From the NCBI RefSeq assembly GCF_002240355.1, contig NZ_CP016353.1, forward strand, positions 5,867,001-5,931,000: a DNA stretch of 64,000 nucleotides, in the 5' to 3' direction. Source of the DNA: Prauserella marina. Its GTDB lineage: Bacteria > Actinomycetota > Actinomycetes > Mycobacteriales > Pseudonocardiaceae. A program made the position numbers and the translations under genes. Positions 19,009-27,240 of this stretch are shown here, piece by piece (the stretch's first letter is position 1; each line of letters begins with the position of its first letter). The notes below the pieces were generated by a model, which was not told where the DNA came from, did not search any database, and worked only from the letters and a program-made list of their open reading frames with translations.

Positions 19009-20691
19009 TCAGGCGTTCGCGTCGATCTGTTCCCTGAACTGGATGGCGGTCGCCGCACGCTTGACCTTGCCGGAAGGCGTCTTCGGCAGGCTCCCCGCCG
19101 GAAGCACGACGACGGCATACGGCCTGGCGTCCACCGCGTCCCTCACCCTCGCCGTCACTTCGGAGGCCAGCGCTCGCTCCGTGGCGGCGTCACCGGCCAG
19201 TTTGGATTCGAGCACGACGGCGAAGCGTTCCCGCCGCGTCCCCGCGTCGATGCGCACGGCGACGGCGTTGCCTGCCCTGACCCCTTCGACGGAGGCCGCG
19301 GCCCGCTCGATGTCCGTCGGGTAGACGTTGCGCCCGCCGAGGATGATCACGTCTTTGCTGCGCCCGCAGATGACGATCTGCTCGCCGATCAGATAGCCGA
19401 GGTCGCCCGTGGCGAACCAGCCTTCGGCGTCCTGCGTCGCGGCGGGGCCATCCATGGTCAGGTATCCGGGTGATACGGCTTCGCCACGCAGGTTGATCTC
19501 CCCGACCTCGCGTTGGCCGAGCACGGCGCCGTGCTCGTCGACGATCCGCGCTTCCAGCCCGTCCAGCGGACGACCGAGTACGGCGAACCCGCGCACGTCG
19601 TCGGTGCCGCGACGGGGGTCGTCGGCGGGAACGGGAACGGCCCTGTTCTCGGCTTCGAGCGCGGTCGCCTCGATGACGTCGACGGTCAATCCGGTGAACA
19701 ACGGGGCGAACGAGACGGCCAGCGTCGCCTCGGCGAGCCCATAGGCCGGGAAGACACACTCGGCAGGCATCCCGAACCGCGCTCCCGCGTCGGTGAAGGT
19801 CCTGACCGCCGTGGCGTCGATGGGTTCGGCGCCGTTGAGCGCGATCCGCATGCGGGAAAGGTCGTAGGCAGTGTCGTCGTCGACGCGCGCGAGCCGCTTG
19901 CCGACGATGGCGTACGCGAAGTTCGGCGCGGCGGTGACGGAACCGCCGTACTTGCTGATCAGCTCGGGCCACCTGAGCGGACCGGTGAGGAATTCGACCG
20001 GCGTGATCTTCACCAGCTCGACGCCGAAGGTCATCGGCAGGGTGAGAAATCCGACCATGCCCATGTCGTGGAAGGTCGGCAACCACGACACCATGACGTC
20101 GTTCTCGAAGTCGAGTTCCGCCCGCTGCACCATGGCGCTGGTGTTGGAGAACAGGTTGCCATGCGTGATGCGCACAGCCTTCGGGTCGGCGGTCGACCCG
20201 CTCGTGAGCTGCAAGAGAGCCAGCTCGTCCTCACCGACCCGCACCGGCTCCGCAAGCGCTTGCGCGGTGAGCAGATCCTCGATCCTGCGGTACGCGATGC
20301 CGTTCTCGTCGAGTACTGGCGCGAGCTGATCGAACGGTTCGCCGAGAACGACGAGCCGGGAGCCGATCATCTCCAGCACCCTGATCGTGTCGCCGGCCCA
20401 CTGCGCGAGGTCGGTTCGCTGGGTGGGCTGATGCAGCATCGTGACGCTGCCTCCCGCGAGCCAGATCCCCTGCACGGTCGGCGCGATCAGTTCAGGAGCA
20501 CCGGCAAGCACCGCGACGGCGGCACCCGGTTCGAGACCACCCTCGACGAGGCCGCCCGCGACGCGCAGCGCCCGTTCGTGCACCTCGCCCCAGGTGCGGC
20601 GCACCGGCTCGGCCGGTTCTCCCGTCACCATGCCGCGTTGTTGCCCGCTCGCCGTTGCGGTGGCGACCATCGTGTCCACGAACCGACTCAT
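19009..20691 (-). CDS. Fatty-acyl-AMP ligase / acyl-CoA synthetase (Pks16-like)
   Basis: A 560-residue ANL-superfamily adenylating enzyme activating a fatty acid as acyl-AMP. Seen: LQLTSGSTADPKAVRITHGN (P-loop-like A3, ~170-190), VSWLPTFHDMGMVGFLTLPM (FAAL-type A4), PNFAYAIVGKRLA, YGLAEATLAVSFAP (A5), GWFATGDLGYLIGEQIVICG (A7-A8), and PKTPSGKVKRAA with the catalytic Lys (A10). The HDMG and YGLAEA forms favour the FAAL/FadD-like group. Its place between ispE and pth matches pks16 of M. tuberculosis. The ATG at 20691 has AGGG eight bases upstream; a GTG at 20700 is the alternative. Confidence 0.88.
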   Translation of the reverse strand: MSRFVDTMVATATASGQQRGMVTGEPAEPVRRTWGEVHERALRVAGGLVEGGLEPGAAVAVLAGAPELIAPTVQGIWLAGGSVTMLHQPTQRTDLAQWAGDTIRVLEMIGSRLVVLGEPFDQLAPVLDENGIAYRRIEDLLTAQALAEPVRVGEDELALLQLTSGSTADPKAVRITHGNLFSNTSAMVQRAELDFENDVMVSWLPTFHDMGMVGFLTLPMTFGVELVKITPVEFLTGPLRWPELISKYGGSVTAAPNFAYAIVGKRLARVDDDTAYDLSRMRIALNGAEPIDATAVRTFTDAGARFGMPAECVFPAYGLAEATLAVSFAPLFTGLTVDVIEATALEAENRAVPVPADDPRRGTDDVRGFAVLGRPLDGLEARIVDEHGAVLGQREVGEINLRGEAVSPGYLTMDGPAATQDAEGWFATGDLGYLIGEQIVICGRSKDVIILGGRNVYPTDIERAAASVEGVRAGNAVAVRIDAGTRRERFAVVLESKLAGDAATERALASEVTARVRDAVDARPYAVVVLPAGSLPKTPSGKVKRAATAIQFREQIDANA

Positions 20692-20757
20692 GGACAGCAC
20701 CCTATATCCGGTGCACCACCGGCGATTCGAGCACTACCGGACGTGGCCGCGCGGCTG

Positions 20758-22530
20758 TCACTCCATGGCCTCCGAGGTCTCCAGCCACTGCTGCTCAAGC
20801 TCGTCCTTCTCGGCCAGCAACGTCTTCAGTTCGGTGTTGAGCTCCATGAGCCTCGCGGGTTCCGTCGCCGCCGCGAGCAGGGCGTCGTGCAGACTCGCCT
20901 CCCGCTTGTGCACGGTGTCGAGCTTGCGTTCGAGCTTCGCCAGCTCCTTCGTCGCCGCCCGCCACTGAGCCGCGGTGGGCTTGGCGTCAGCGGAAACGAC
21001 GGGTGCGCGCTGTGCCGTCGAAACACGAGCACCGATCTGCTGGTCCCGCTTGCGAAGGTACTCGTCGATGCCGCCTGGCAGCTGGCTAATGGTCCCGTCG
21101 CCGAACAACGCGACCACCGTGTCGCAGACCCGCTCCACGAGGTAACGGTCGTGGGAGACGACCACCATCGTCCCCGGCCACGAGTCGAGCAGGTCTTCCA
21201 ATTGCTGGAGAGTGTCGATGTCGAGGTCGTTGGTCGGCTCGTCGAGCAGCAGTACGTTCGGTTCGGCCATCAGCAACCGCACGAGCTGGAGCCTGCGCCG
21301 CTCGCCGCCGGAAAGGTCCTCGACGGGCGTCCACTGCCGCGCGGGCGGGAAACCGAGCTTTTCGGCGAGCTGGGACGCGGTGAGTTCGTCCTTGCCGAGA
21401 CTGACCCTGCTCGCCACGGCCTCGACGGCCTGGAGCACCCGCAGGTCGCCGGGAAGGTCGTCGAGTTCCTGGTGCAGATGGGCGAGCCGGACCGTCTTGC
21501 CCTCGATCCGCTTTCCCTTTTCCGGTCGCGATTCCCCGGCGAGCAACCGCAGCAGAGTGGTCTTTCCGGAACCGTTGACCCCGACGAGACCGATGCGGTC
21601 GCCGGGCCCTATTCGCCAGGTGATGTCGTCGAGCAGCATGCGGTCGCCGACCGAAAGCAGCACGTCTTCGAGTTCGAGCACGGTCTTGCCGAGCCTTCGT
21701 TTGGCGAAGGCGAGCAATTCCACGGAATCCCTCGGCTGCGGCACGTCGGAGATGAGCGCTTCGGCGGCCTCGACGCGGTACCTGGGCTTCGATGTGCGTG
21801 CTTTCGCGCCGCGTTGCAACCAGGCCAGTTCCTTGCGGGCGAGGTTGCGCCGCTTCTCCTCGGCCGTCGCCGCGAGGCGGGCTCGTTCGGCCCTCGCGAA
21901 AACCCAGTCCGCGTAGCCGCCCTCGTACTGTTCGACCTTGCCGCCGACCACTTCCCACGTCCTGCCGCACACGGTGTCGAGAAACCAGCGGTCGTGGGTG
22001 ACGACGACGAGCGCGATCCTGCGGGCAAGCAGGTGTTCGGCCAGCCAGCGGACCCCTTCGATGTCGAGGTGGTTGGTCGGTTCGTCGAGGACGACGAGGT
22101 CGAGTTCGGCGACGAGCGCCGCGGCGAGCGCGACCCTGCGCCGCTCACCTCCGGAGAGGTTGGCCGTCGGCGTCTCCAGTCCGATGGCCGCGATTCCCAG
22201 TCCATCCACAATGGATCGAATACGCGCGTCGGCTGCCCACTCGTGCTCGGCGGCGTAGTCGGCGAGCACGACATCGCGCACCGAACTTCCCTCAGGCAAG
22301 GTGGTGCGCTGGGTGACGACGCGCATCCGGAGATCGCGAACCCTGCTGACCCTGCCCGAATCGGGGGCGGTGATTCCGGCGAGCACTTCGAGCAACGTCG
22401 TCTTGCCGCCGCCGTTGAGCCCGACGACGCCGATGCGCTCACCGGCACCGACGCCGAGCGACACGTTGTCGAGCAGCATGCGCTCGCCGTAGGACTTGCT
22501 CGCGGATTCGAGGTTGACCAGGTTGGCCAT
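20758..22530 (-). CDS. ABC-F ribosome-associated ATPase (Uup-type)
   Basis: A 590-residue soluble ABC-F protein with two ATPase domains and no membrane segments. Domain 1: Walker A GLNGGGKTTLLE (~35-46), LSGGERRRVALAAAL, VVLDEPTNHLD. Domain 2: GVNGSGKTTLLRLLAG, LSGGERRRLQLVRLL, LLLDEPTNDLD. A C-terminal coiled-coil region rich in Lys/Glu (KELAKLERKLDTVHKREASL) is the Uup-type CTD. ABC-F proteins bind the ribosomal E site and act on stalled translation. The chosen ATG is at 22528-22530, 26 bp after ispE. It is distinct from the resistance-type ABC-F at 53810. Confidence 0.93.
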   Translation of the reverse strand: MANLVNLESASKSYGERMLLDNVSLGVGAGERIGVVGLNGGGKTTLLEVLAGITAPDSGRVSRVRDLRMRVVTQRTTLPEGSSVRDVVLADYAAEHEWAADARIRSIVDGLGIAAIGLETPTANLSGGERRRVALAAALVAELDLVVLDEPTNHLDIEGVRWLAEHLLARRIALVVVTHDRWFLDTVCGRTWEVVGGKVEQYEGGYADWVFARAERARLAATAEEKRRNLARKELAWLQRGAKARTSKPRYRVEAAEALISDVPQPRDSVELLAFAKRRLGKTVLELEDVLLSVGDRMLLDDITWRIGPGDRIGLVGVNGSGKTTLLRLLAGESRPEKGKRIEGKTVRLAHLHQELDDLPGDLRVLQAVEAVASRVSLGKDELTASQLAEKLGFPPARQWTPVEDLSGGERRRLQLVRLLMAEPNVLLLDEPTNDLDIDTLQQLEDLLDSWPGTMVVVSHDRYLVERVCDTVVALFGDGTISQLPGGIDEYLRKRDQQIGARVSTAQRAPVVSADAKPTAAQWRAATKELAKLERKLDTVHKREASLHDALLAAATEPARLMELNTELKTLLAEKDELEQQWLETSEAME

Positions 22531-22556
22531 CCGACAGATAACCCTTCTCGCCGATG

Positions 22557-23525
22557 TCAGGCGTGCACTTGTGGTGGTGGCGTCGGCCGGTTGGCGTCCT
22601 CGCCGCCGACGACTTTCGCGCCGGGCACGGGACCGTGTGCCACTCGCACGGTCCGGCACACGCCCGCGCCGGCGAGTTCCGCGGCGACCTCCAGTGCCGA
22701 TTCCGCGCCTTCGCACAGGAAAGCGCACGTCGGCCCCGAACCGGAGACCGTGCCAGCGAGGGCACCGGCGTTGACACCGGCCCTCAGCGTTCGGCGCAGT
22801 CCAGGCCGCAGCGACACCGCGGCCGCCTGTAGATCGTTGCCGAGCAGCAGTGCGAGTTGCCGTGGGTCGCCAGAGGCGAGCGCCTCGACCACGGGAGCGT
22901 GCGAACCGACGCGGGGCGGATCGCCGTCGGCCCTGAGCCGGTCGAGTTCGCCGTAGACCTTCGGGGTCGAGAGCCCCCGCTCGTCGAAAGCGAGCACCCA
23001 GTGGAAGACGGGCCGCGACAACACGGGAACGAGCTGCTCTCCCCTGCCCGTACCGAGCGCGGTGCCGCCGTAGAGCGCGAACGGCACGTCACTGCCGATG
23101 CTCGCCGCGATGCGGGCGAGTTCGTCGCGGCTGATCTCCAGTTTCCACAGTGCACTCAACCCGACGAGCGTCGCCGCCGCGTCGGCACTTCCACCGGCGA
23201 GCCCGCCCGCGACGGGAATGCCCTTGCGCAGCACCAGCCGGACCCTGGTGTCTTCCTCGGACTTGCCCGCATAGGAGGCGAGTGCCTTCATCGCCCTCCA
23301 CGCGAGATTGTCCTCGCCCGTCGGAACCGACTTCGCGCCTTCGCCGTGGACCTCGATGCCCGGCTCTTCCGTCGCCGCGATGGTCACCTCGTCGCTCAGC
23401 GAAAGAGCGTGGAAGATCGTTGTCAGCTCGTGGAATCCGTCGTCGCGCGTATCACCAACCGACAGGTGCAGGTTGATCTTGGCGGGCACCCGCACTGTGA
23501 CGGGCGGCGGTACGACGGCAAGCAC
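22557..23525 (-). CDS. ispE: 4-diphosphocytidyl-2-C-methyl-D-erythritol kinase
   Basis: A 322-residue GHMP kinase of the MEP isoprenoid pathway, phosphorylating CDP-ME. Seen: [20 protein letters not shown], the GHMP loop [20 protein letters not shown] (~102-121), [20 protein letters not shown] and [16 protein letters not shown]. The length is normal. The start is a GTG at 23523-23525 with a weak SD. It leads the ispE-ABC-F group, downstream of rsmA in the actinobacterial order but separated from it here by the TetR/MFS and MetN insertions. Confidence 0.96.
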   Translation of the reverse strand: MLAVVPPPVTVRVPAKINLHLSVGDTRDDGFHELTTIFHALSLSDEVTIAATEEPGIEVHGEGAKSVPTGEDNLAWRAMKALASYAGKSEEDTRVRLVLRKGIPVAGGLAGGSADAAATLVGLSALWKLEISRDELARIAASIGSDVPFALYGGTALGTGRGEQLVPVLSRPVFHWVLAFDERGLSTPKVYGELDRLRADGDPPRVGSHAPVVEALASGDPRQLALLLGNDLQAAAVSLRPGLRRTLRAGVNAGALAGTVSGSGPTCAFLCEGAESALEVAAELAGAGVCRTVRVAHGPVPGAKVVGGEDANRPTPPPQVHA

Positions 23526-23547
23526 CTGTCCAGACTACTTGGCTGCC

Positions 23548-24108
23548 CTAATCGCGACGCGCGACCAGCTCCAATGCGACGCTCAGCGCGACGTCGGGCG
23601 GCGGTGGCGCCTTGGCCGCGCCGAACATCGGGTTCGCGCCGAGCATCAGCGCGGCGAGCGCGAGCCTCGCCCTCAGCTCGGCTTCGGCGTCCTGCGTTCC
23701 ACCGGTGACGAGGTCGAACAGCTCGATGAGCTTTTCACCGAATGCATGCTTGAGGCCGAGTTCCTTCATCGCGGGCATGTTCTGCTGGATGAACTGCATT
23801 ACCGGGCCGAATCTCTCGGTGACCAGCTTCGAGAACCGGCGCAGGATCTCCTCGCGGCGTTCGAGCGGGTCGAGATCGGCCTGCGAGCGTGCCCACTCGA
23901 TGAGCTCGCCAAGGGACTCCGCGAGATCTTCGATGAGGCTGTGGACGATGTCGTCCTTCGTGCGGAAGTGGTAGTACAGCGCCGCCTTCGTCACGCCGAG
24001 TCGCTCGGCGATCTCACGCAGTGAGGTCTTTTCGTACCCCTGCTCGACGAACAGGTCGAGCGCGACCCGCTGGATGCGCTCCCTGGTGTCGCTGCGCCGC
24101 CCCACCAT
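23548..24108 (-). CDS. TetR-family regulator of the divergent MFS exporter
   Basis: A 186-residue TetR repressor. The HTH is TRERIQRVALDLFVEQGYEK, TSLREIAERLGVTKAALYYH, FRTKDDIVHSLIED. The ATG at 24106-24108 has a near-perfect GGAGGGG five bases upstream, so I excluded the longer in-frame extension. It is divergent from an MFS efflux gene, with two similar operator-like sites in the 159-bp gap (24138 and 24185). This is the classic arrangement for substrate-induced efflux. The inducing drug is unknown. Confidence 0.92.
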   Translation of the reverse strand: MVGRRSDTRERIQRVALDLFVEQGYEKTSLREIAERLGVTKAALYYHFRTKDDIVHSLIEDLAESLGELIEWARSQADLDPLERREEILRRFSKLVTERFGPVMQFIQQNMPAMKELGLKHAFGEKLIELFDLVTGGTQDAEAELRARLALAALMLGANPMFGAAKAPPPPDVALSVALELVARRD

Positions 24109-24137
24109 GCTCGCCCCTCCTGAGAACACTCACAAAC

Positions 24138-24206
24138 TTACTTGACGACCGGCTAGCAATCGCTTACGTTGCCCCCTAGATGGCTAACTAGTCGGCCGGT
24201 AAGTAA
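24138..24206. promoter_or_regulatory. Two oppositely oriented operator-like sites between tetR and MFS gene
   Basis: TTACTTGACGACCGGCTAG at 24138-24156 on the plus strand, and TTACTTACCGGCCGACTAG on the minus strand at 24188-24206. They share TTACTT, CCGG and CTAG in the same order. The second is itself an imperfect palindrome around CGGCCG (24185-24206). They are probably binding sites of the TetR protein controlling both directions. Confidence 0.7.
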
Positions 24207-24267
24207 TCCTCGCGTTCCGAGCTTACCCGGCCAATCGGGCTTCAACACAGTCTCACAAGGGGAAACC

Positions 24268-25749
24268 ATGACAACGATCGCTCCGTCCGCGGAGCAGAAC
24301 GCCGCGAGACGCAGATGGTGGGTACTCGCGGTGATCGGACTCGCGCAGCTCCTCGTCATCATCGACGTCACGATCATGACCATCGCGCTGCCTTCGGCGC
24401 AGCAAGAACTCGGCATGTCGGACTCGGCGCGGCAATGGGCGATCACCGCGTACACGGTGGCGTTCGGCGGCCTGCTGCTGCTCGGCGGACGGCTCGCCGA
24501 CCGGCTGGGCCGCAAGAACACGTTGCTGATCGGCGCACTGGGGTTCGCGATCGCGTCCGCGATCGGGGGTGCCGCGTCCAATACCGGCATGCTGCTCGCG
24601 GCAAGAGCGGGCCAAGGGGTTTTCGCGGCGCTGCTCGCGCCGTCGACGATGTCGCTGCTGACGATCACCTTCACCGAGCCGAAGGAACGGGCGAGGGTGT
24701 TCGGGATCTTCAGCGCGATCATGATGTCCGGCGCGGCCATCGGCCTCGTCGCGGGCGGCGCGCTCGCCGAATTCCTCGACTGGCGCTGGTGCCTCTACAT
24801 CAACCTGCCCATCGCGATCGTCGCCACCGTGCTCGGTGCCTTCGTACTGCCGAAGGTGGAGCGGCATCGCGACACACCGCTCGACTGGCTGAGCGCGGTG
24901 TTCGGCGGCGGCGCGATCGTGTCGCTCGTGTACGCGCTTTCCGAGGCCGGTGAGGACGGGTTCGGCTCCGCGCTCGTGGTCGGACTGCTCGGCCTCGCGA
25001 TCGTGTTGATCAGCGCCTTCGTGTTCCGGCAGGCGAAGGCGGCCAATCCGTTGCTGCCGCTCGGCATCGTCACCGAGCGGGCGAGGGCGACGGCGTTTCT
25101 CGGGATCGGCTTCGCGGGCCTCGGCATGTTCGGGATGTTCCTGTTCCTGACCTTCCAGCTCCAGGGCATCATGCGGTACGGCCCACTGGAGGCGGGACTC
25201 GCGTTCCTGCCGTTCGTCGGGGCCAACATCCTCGTCTCCACGCAGATCACGCGACGACTCATGCCGAAGTACGGCGCGAGGCCGATGCTGGCCGGTGGGC
25301 TGCTCGTGCTCGCGGCAGGGCTCGCGCTGTTCACCCAGCTCACCCCGGAAAGCGGGTACGCGACGCTGCTGTTGCCGACAGAACTGCTGCTCGGCGCGGG
25401 TGCCGGGCTGGTCATGCCCGCCGCGATCAACGCGGCGACCGCGGGCGTCGCGGCTCGCGACTCCGGCGTCGCCTCCGCGTTCATCACGACGTCGCAGCAG
25501 GTCGGCGCCTCGATCGGCACCGCGGCGCTGAACACCATCGCGGCGAGTGCCACCGCGTCGGTCGCCGCGGGTGGGGCCGCCGCGACGGTGCACGGCTACG
25601 CGACGGCGAGCGGATGGGCGGCGGGAGTCCTCGTCGTCGGGGCCATCATCGCGGCACTGCTCTACCGGCCGCCTGCCGCGCGACCGGAGCCGGACAACAC
25701 CGAGGAGCCGAGAACAAGGGAGAAGCCCGAACCCGCCGCGGCTCGCTGA
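24268..25749 (+). CDS. MFS multidrug exporter (DHA2/EmrB-QacA type)
   Basis: A 493-residue, 14-helix-type drug:proton antiporter. Seen: motif D1 region LLVIIDVTIMTIALPSAQQE in TM1, the loop 2-3 motif A GGRLADRLGRKNTLLIGAL, RAGQGVFAALLAPSTMSLL in TM4, motif C-like IMMSGAAIGLVAGGALAE, and DWRWCLYINLPIAIVA. These are the markers of the EmrB/QacA family. The C-terminus is a hydrophilic Pro/Glu tail. The ATG at 24268 has AAGGGG upstream. Divergent from its likely TetR repressor; a long palindrome follows the gene at 25774. Confidence 0.93.
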   Translation: MTTIAPSAEQNAARRRWWVLAVIGLAQLLVIIDVTIMTIALPSAQQELGMSDSARQWAITAYTVAFGGLLLLGGRLADRLGRKNTLLIGALGFAIASAIGGAASNTGMLLAARAGQGVFAALLAPSTMSLLTITFTEPKERARVFGIFSAIMMSGAAIGLVAGGALAEFLDWRWCLYINLPIAIVATVLGAFVLPKVERHRDTPLDWLSAVFGGGAIVSLVYALSEAGEDGFGSALVVGLLGLAIVLISAFVFRQAKAANPLLPLGIVTERARATAFLGIGFAGLGMFGMFLFLTFQLQGIMRYGPLEAGLAFLPFVGANILVSTQITRRLMPKYGARPMLAGGLLVLAAGLALFTQLTPESGYATLLLPTELLLGAGAGLVMPAAINAATAGVAARDSGVASAFITTSQQVGASIGTAALNTIAASATASVAAGGAAATVHGYATASGWAAGVLVVGAIIAALLYRPPAARPEPDNTEEPRTREKPEPAAAR

Positions 25750-25773
25750 CACCACACCGGGGGTGGAATGGAA

Positions 25774-25818
25774 GCGGGGGAGCTTTGCTGCCGTTTTACG
25801 GCAGCAAAGCTCCCCCGC
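25774..25818. terminator. 20-bp perfect palindrome between convergent genes (copy 1)
   Basis: GCGGGGGAGCTTTGCTGCCG, a 5-nt loop (TTTTA), and its exact complement. It lies between the MFS gene end (25749) and the end of the leftward MetN-like gene (25844), so it can act as a bidirectional terminator. A close copy is at 40945. Confidence 0.8.
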
Positions 25819-25843
25819 TCACGTGAATCACCGGGGCGAACGG

Positions 25844-26848
25844 TTACGCGGCTACGTTGTGCAGGCCGTAGAGCGGGTGGCTCACGGAGGCGCCGTGTTC
25901 GGCGATCCAGGCGAGGGCGGCGTCGGCACGCTGACCGCGAACCCCGAGCCGGAACCTGGCGACCGGAGTGTCGCCGAAGCGCGTCAGCCCGCCGCCGATC
26001 GTGGCCAGCTCGACGTCGAACCTGCCGGCCGCCTCGGGAAGCAGGGCACCGACGGCGGCGAAGCCGATCAGCACGGTGTCGACGGTGCGGTCGTACCGCC
26101 CCATTTCCGATCGCGAGGTCTCAACCGACGGCAGCAGTTCGTCGGCGATCTTGCTTCCCGGCTTGCCGAGCAGGCCGAGCACGTTGCCGCTCTCCACGAC
26201 GACGCCCCGTTCGAGCAGCGCGACCTCGTCGCAGATCCGCCTCGCCGTGCCCGCGTCCTGGGTGGTCAGCAACACCGTCGCGCCGAGCTCCGCCCTTGCC
26301 CTGTCGAGGACGGTCAGCACGGAACCGGCGTCGTCCGGCTCGACCCCGTGGGTCGGGTCGTCGGCGAGCAGCACGGACGGCTGCACGGCCAGCGCTCGCG
26401 CGATCGCGACCCTGCGGCGCTGTCCCTCGGTCAGCTCGGCGGGCAACTGGGCCGCCCTCTTGGAAAGCCCGACGAGGTCGAGCAGGGAACCGACCTTGTT
26501 GCGCCGCTGCGGCCCCTCGACACCGGTGCGTTCGAGCGGCGCCGCGACGTTGCCCGCGACGGTGCGCTCCGGCTGTAGCCGCGAATCGACGACCGCGAGC
26601 TGCCTACGCGCGTCACGCAGCCTGCGGCCTTCGAGCGCGGTCGTGTTGAGGCCGTCGTACCGAACCACGCCGCGGTCGGGACGCTCCTGAAGGGCGACGC
26701 AGCGCGCCAAGGTGGACTTACCCGCGCTTGCCGAACCGACAACGCCGTACAGCGAGCCCGCCCCGACGGCGAGGCTCACATCGCGCAGCGCCACGACGGG
26801 CGCGCCGGTACTTGCGAACGATTTGCTGATGTTTTCGACGGTGATCAC
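25844..26848 (-). CDS. Orphan MetN-like ABC ATPase with NIL domain, degenerate catalytic motifs
   Basis: A 334-residue protein with an ABC ATPase domain (1-~240) and a C-terminal NIL-type ligand domain (~255-325) as in methionine importer MetN. Walker A is intact (GSASAGKST). The signature is LTEGQ instead of LSGGQ, Walker B ends ADDPT (catalytic Glu replaced by Asp), and the H-loop position reads TTQD (His replaced by Gln). No permease or binding protein is adjacent. I chose the GTG at 26848 (GGAG five bases upstream) over the ATG at 26869. Upstream are an S-box riboswitch and a leader peptide, so methionine/SAM control is well supported even if transport is not. Methionine sensing or partner-dependent transport is inference. 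Confidence 0.85.
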   Translation of the reverse strand: MITVENISKSFASTGAPVVALRDVSLAVGAGSLYGVVGSASAGKSTLARCVALQERPDRGVVRYDGLNTTALEGRRLRDARRQLAVVDSRLQPERTVAGNVAAPLERTGVEGPQRRNKVGSLLDLVGLSKRAAQLPAELTEGQRRRVAIARALAVQPSVLLADDPTHGVEPDDAGSVLTVLDRARAELGATVLLTTQDAGTARRICDEVALLERGVVVESGNVLGLLGKPGSKIADELLPSVETSRSEMGRYDRTVDTVLIGFAAVGALLPEAAGRFDVELATIGGGLTRFGDTPVARFRLGVRGQRADAALAWIAEHGASVSHPLYGLHNVAA

Positions 26849-26926
26849 GAACGCTCCAAGGCTGCTCATGGCACAGCGAGAAGCCGCCCATCGGGCGGTG
26901 CTGCGTGGGTTGAAAAGGGCTGGGAG

Positions 26927-27019
26927 TCAGGCGAGGGCAGCGTGGCGACGACACGCACTGACCGTGCGGCGGCCCTGATCAACGACTCTGCGCTGGGTGA
27001 GCAACTGCGTGCGATACAC
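26927..27019 (-). CDS. Candidate 30-residue leader peptide downstream of SAM riboswitch
   Basis: GTG start at 27017-27019 with GGAGGA three bases upstream, encoding VYRTQLLTQRRVVDQG then RRTVSACRRHAALA. The core LLTQRRVVD...R...SAC resembles the actinobacterial 'putative leader peptide' family, recalled as having an LLT-x-RR-x-VD and S-A-x-C pattern. The SD overlaps the 3' arm of the riboswitch P1 helix, so SAM could control its translation. Translation is not proven. Confidence 0.6.
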   Translation of the reverse strand: MYRTQLLTQRRVVDQGRRTVSACRRHAALA

Positions 27020-27025
27020 GGGTCC

Positions 27026-27133
27026 TCCATCGGTCCTGGCGGTAGCACCTGACCCCGGTTCCTTCGCCATCGGCGCCGGACGGGCGGTTGCTGCGACTTC
27101 GACGAGCCAGGTCTCTCAGTCGCTCGGGATGGA
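27026..27133 (-). ncRNA. SAM-I (S-box) riboswitch
   Basis: Read on the minus strand. The P1 arms TCCATC and GATGGA enclose CCGAGCGACTGAGAGACC, TGGCTCGTCGAAGTCG and CAGCAACC. After a stem comes GGTGCTACCGCCAGGACC. The GAG/GA kink-turn, the GCAACC pseudoknot strand and the GGTGC-CC 3' element match the S-box class that binds S-adenosylmethionine. It lies ~180 nt upstream of the MetN-like gene, a typical S-box target. SAM excess would reduce expression. Confidence 0.88.
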
Positions 27134-27240
27134 TGCCCCAAAAGTACACCTGAACAAGTGACCTCAACGCAAGCCTGTGGGTGGAGATCACACCTTTGCC
27201 GCAGTTCGGGCGTCCGCCAGACACGCGGCGCCACGACGAA

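Noticed and set aside
19513-22956. ~1150-codon plus-strand frame opposite the acyl ligase, ABC-F and ispE genes
   Set aside because: Antisense shadow of three well-supported genes; low-complexity His/Arg/Gly/Asp composition.
26866-27234. 122-codon minus-strand frame covering the riboswitch
   Set aside because: Crosses the S-box structure, has no SD and no similarity; the shorter leader frame with an SD is the better candidate.
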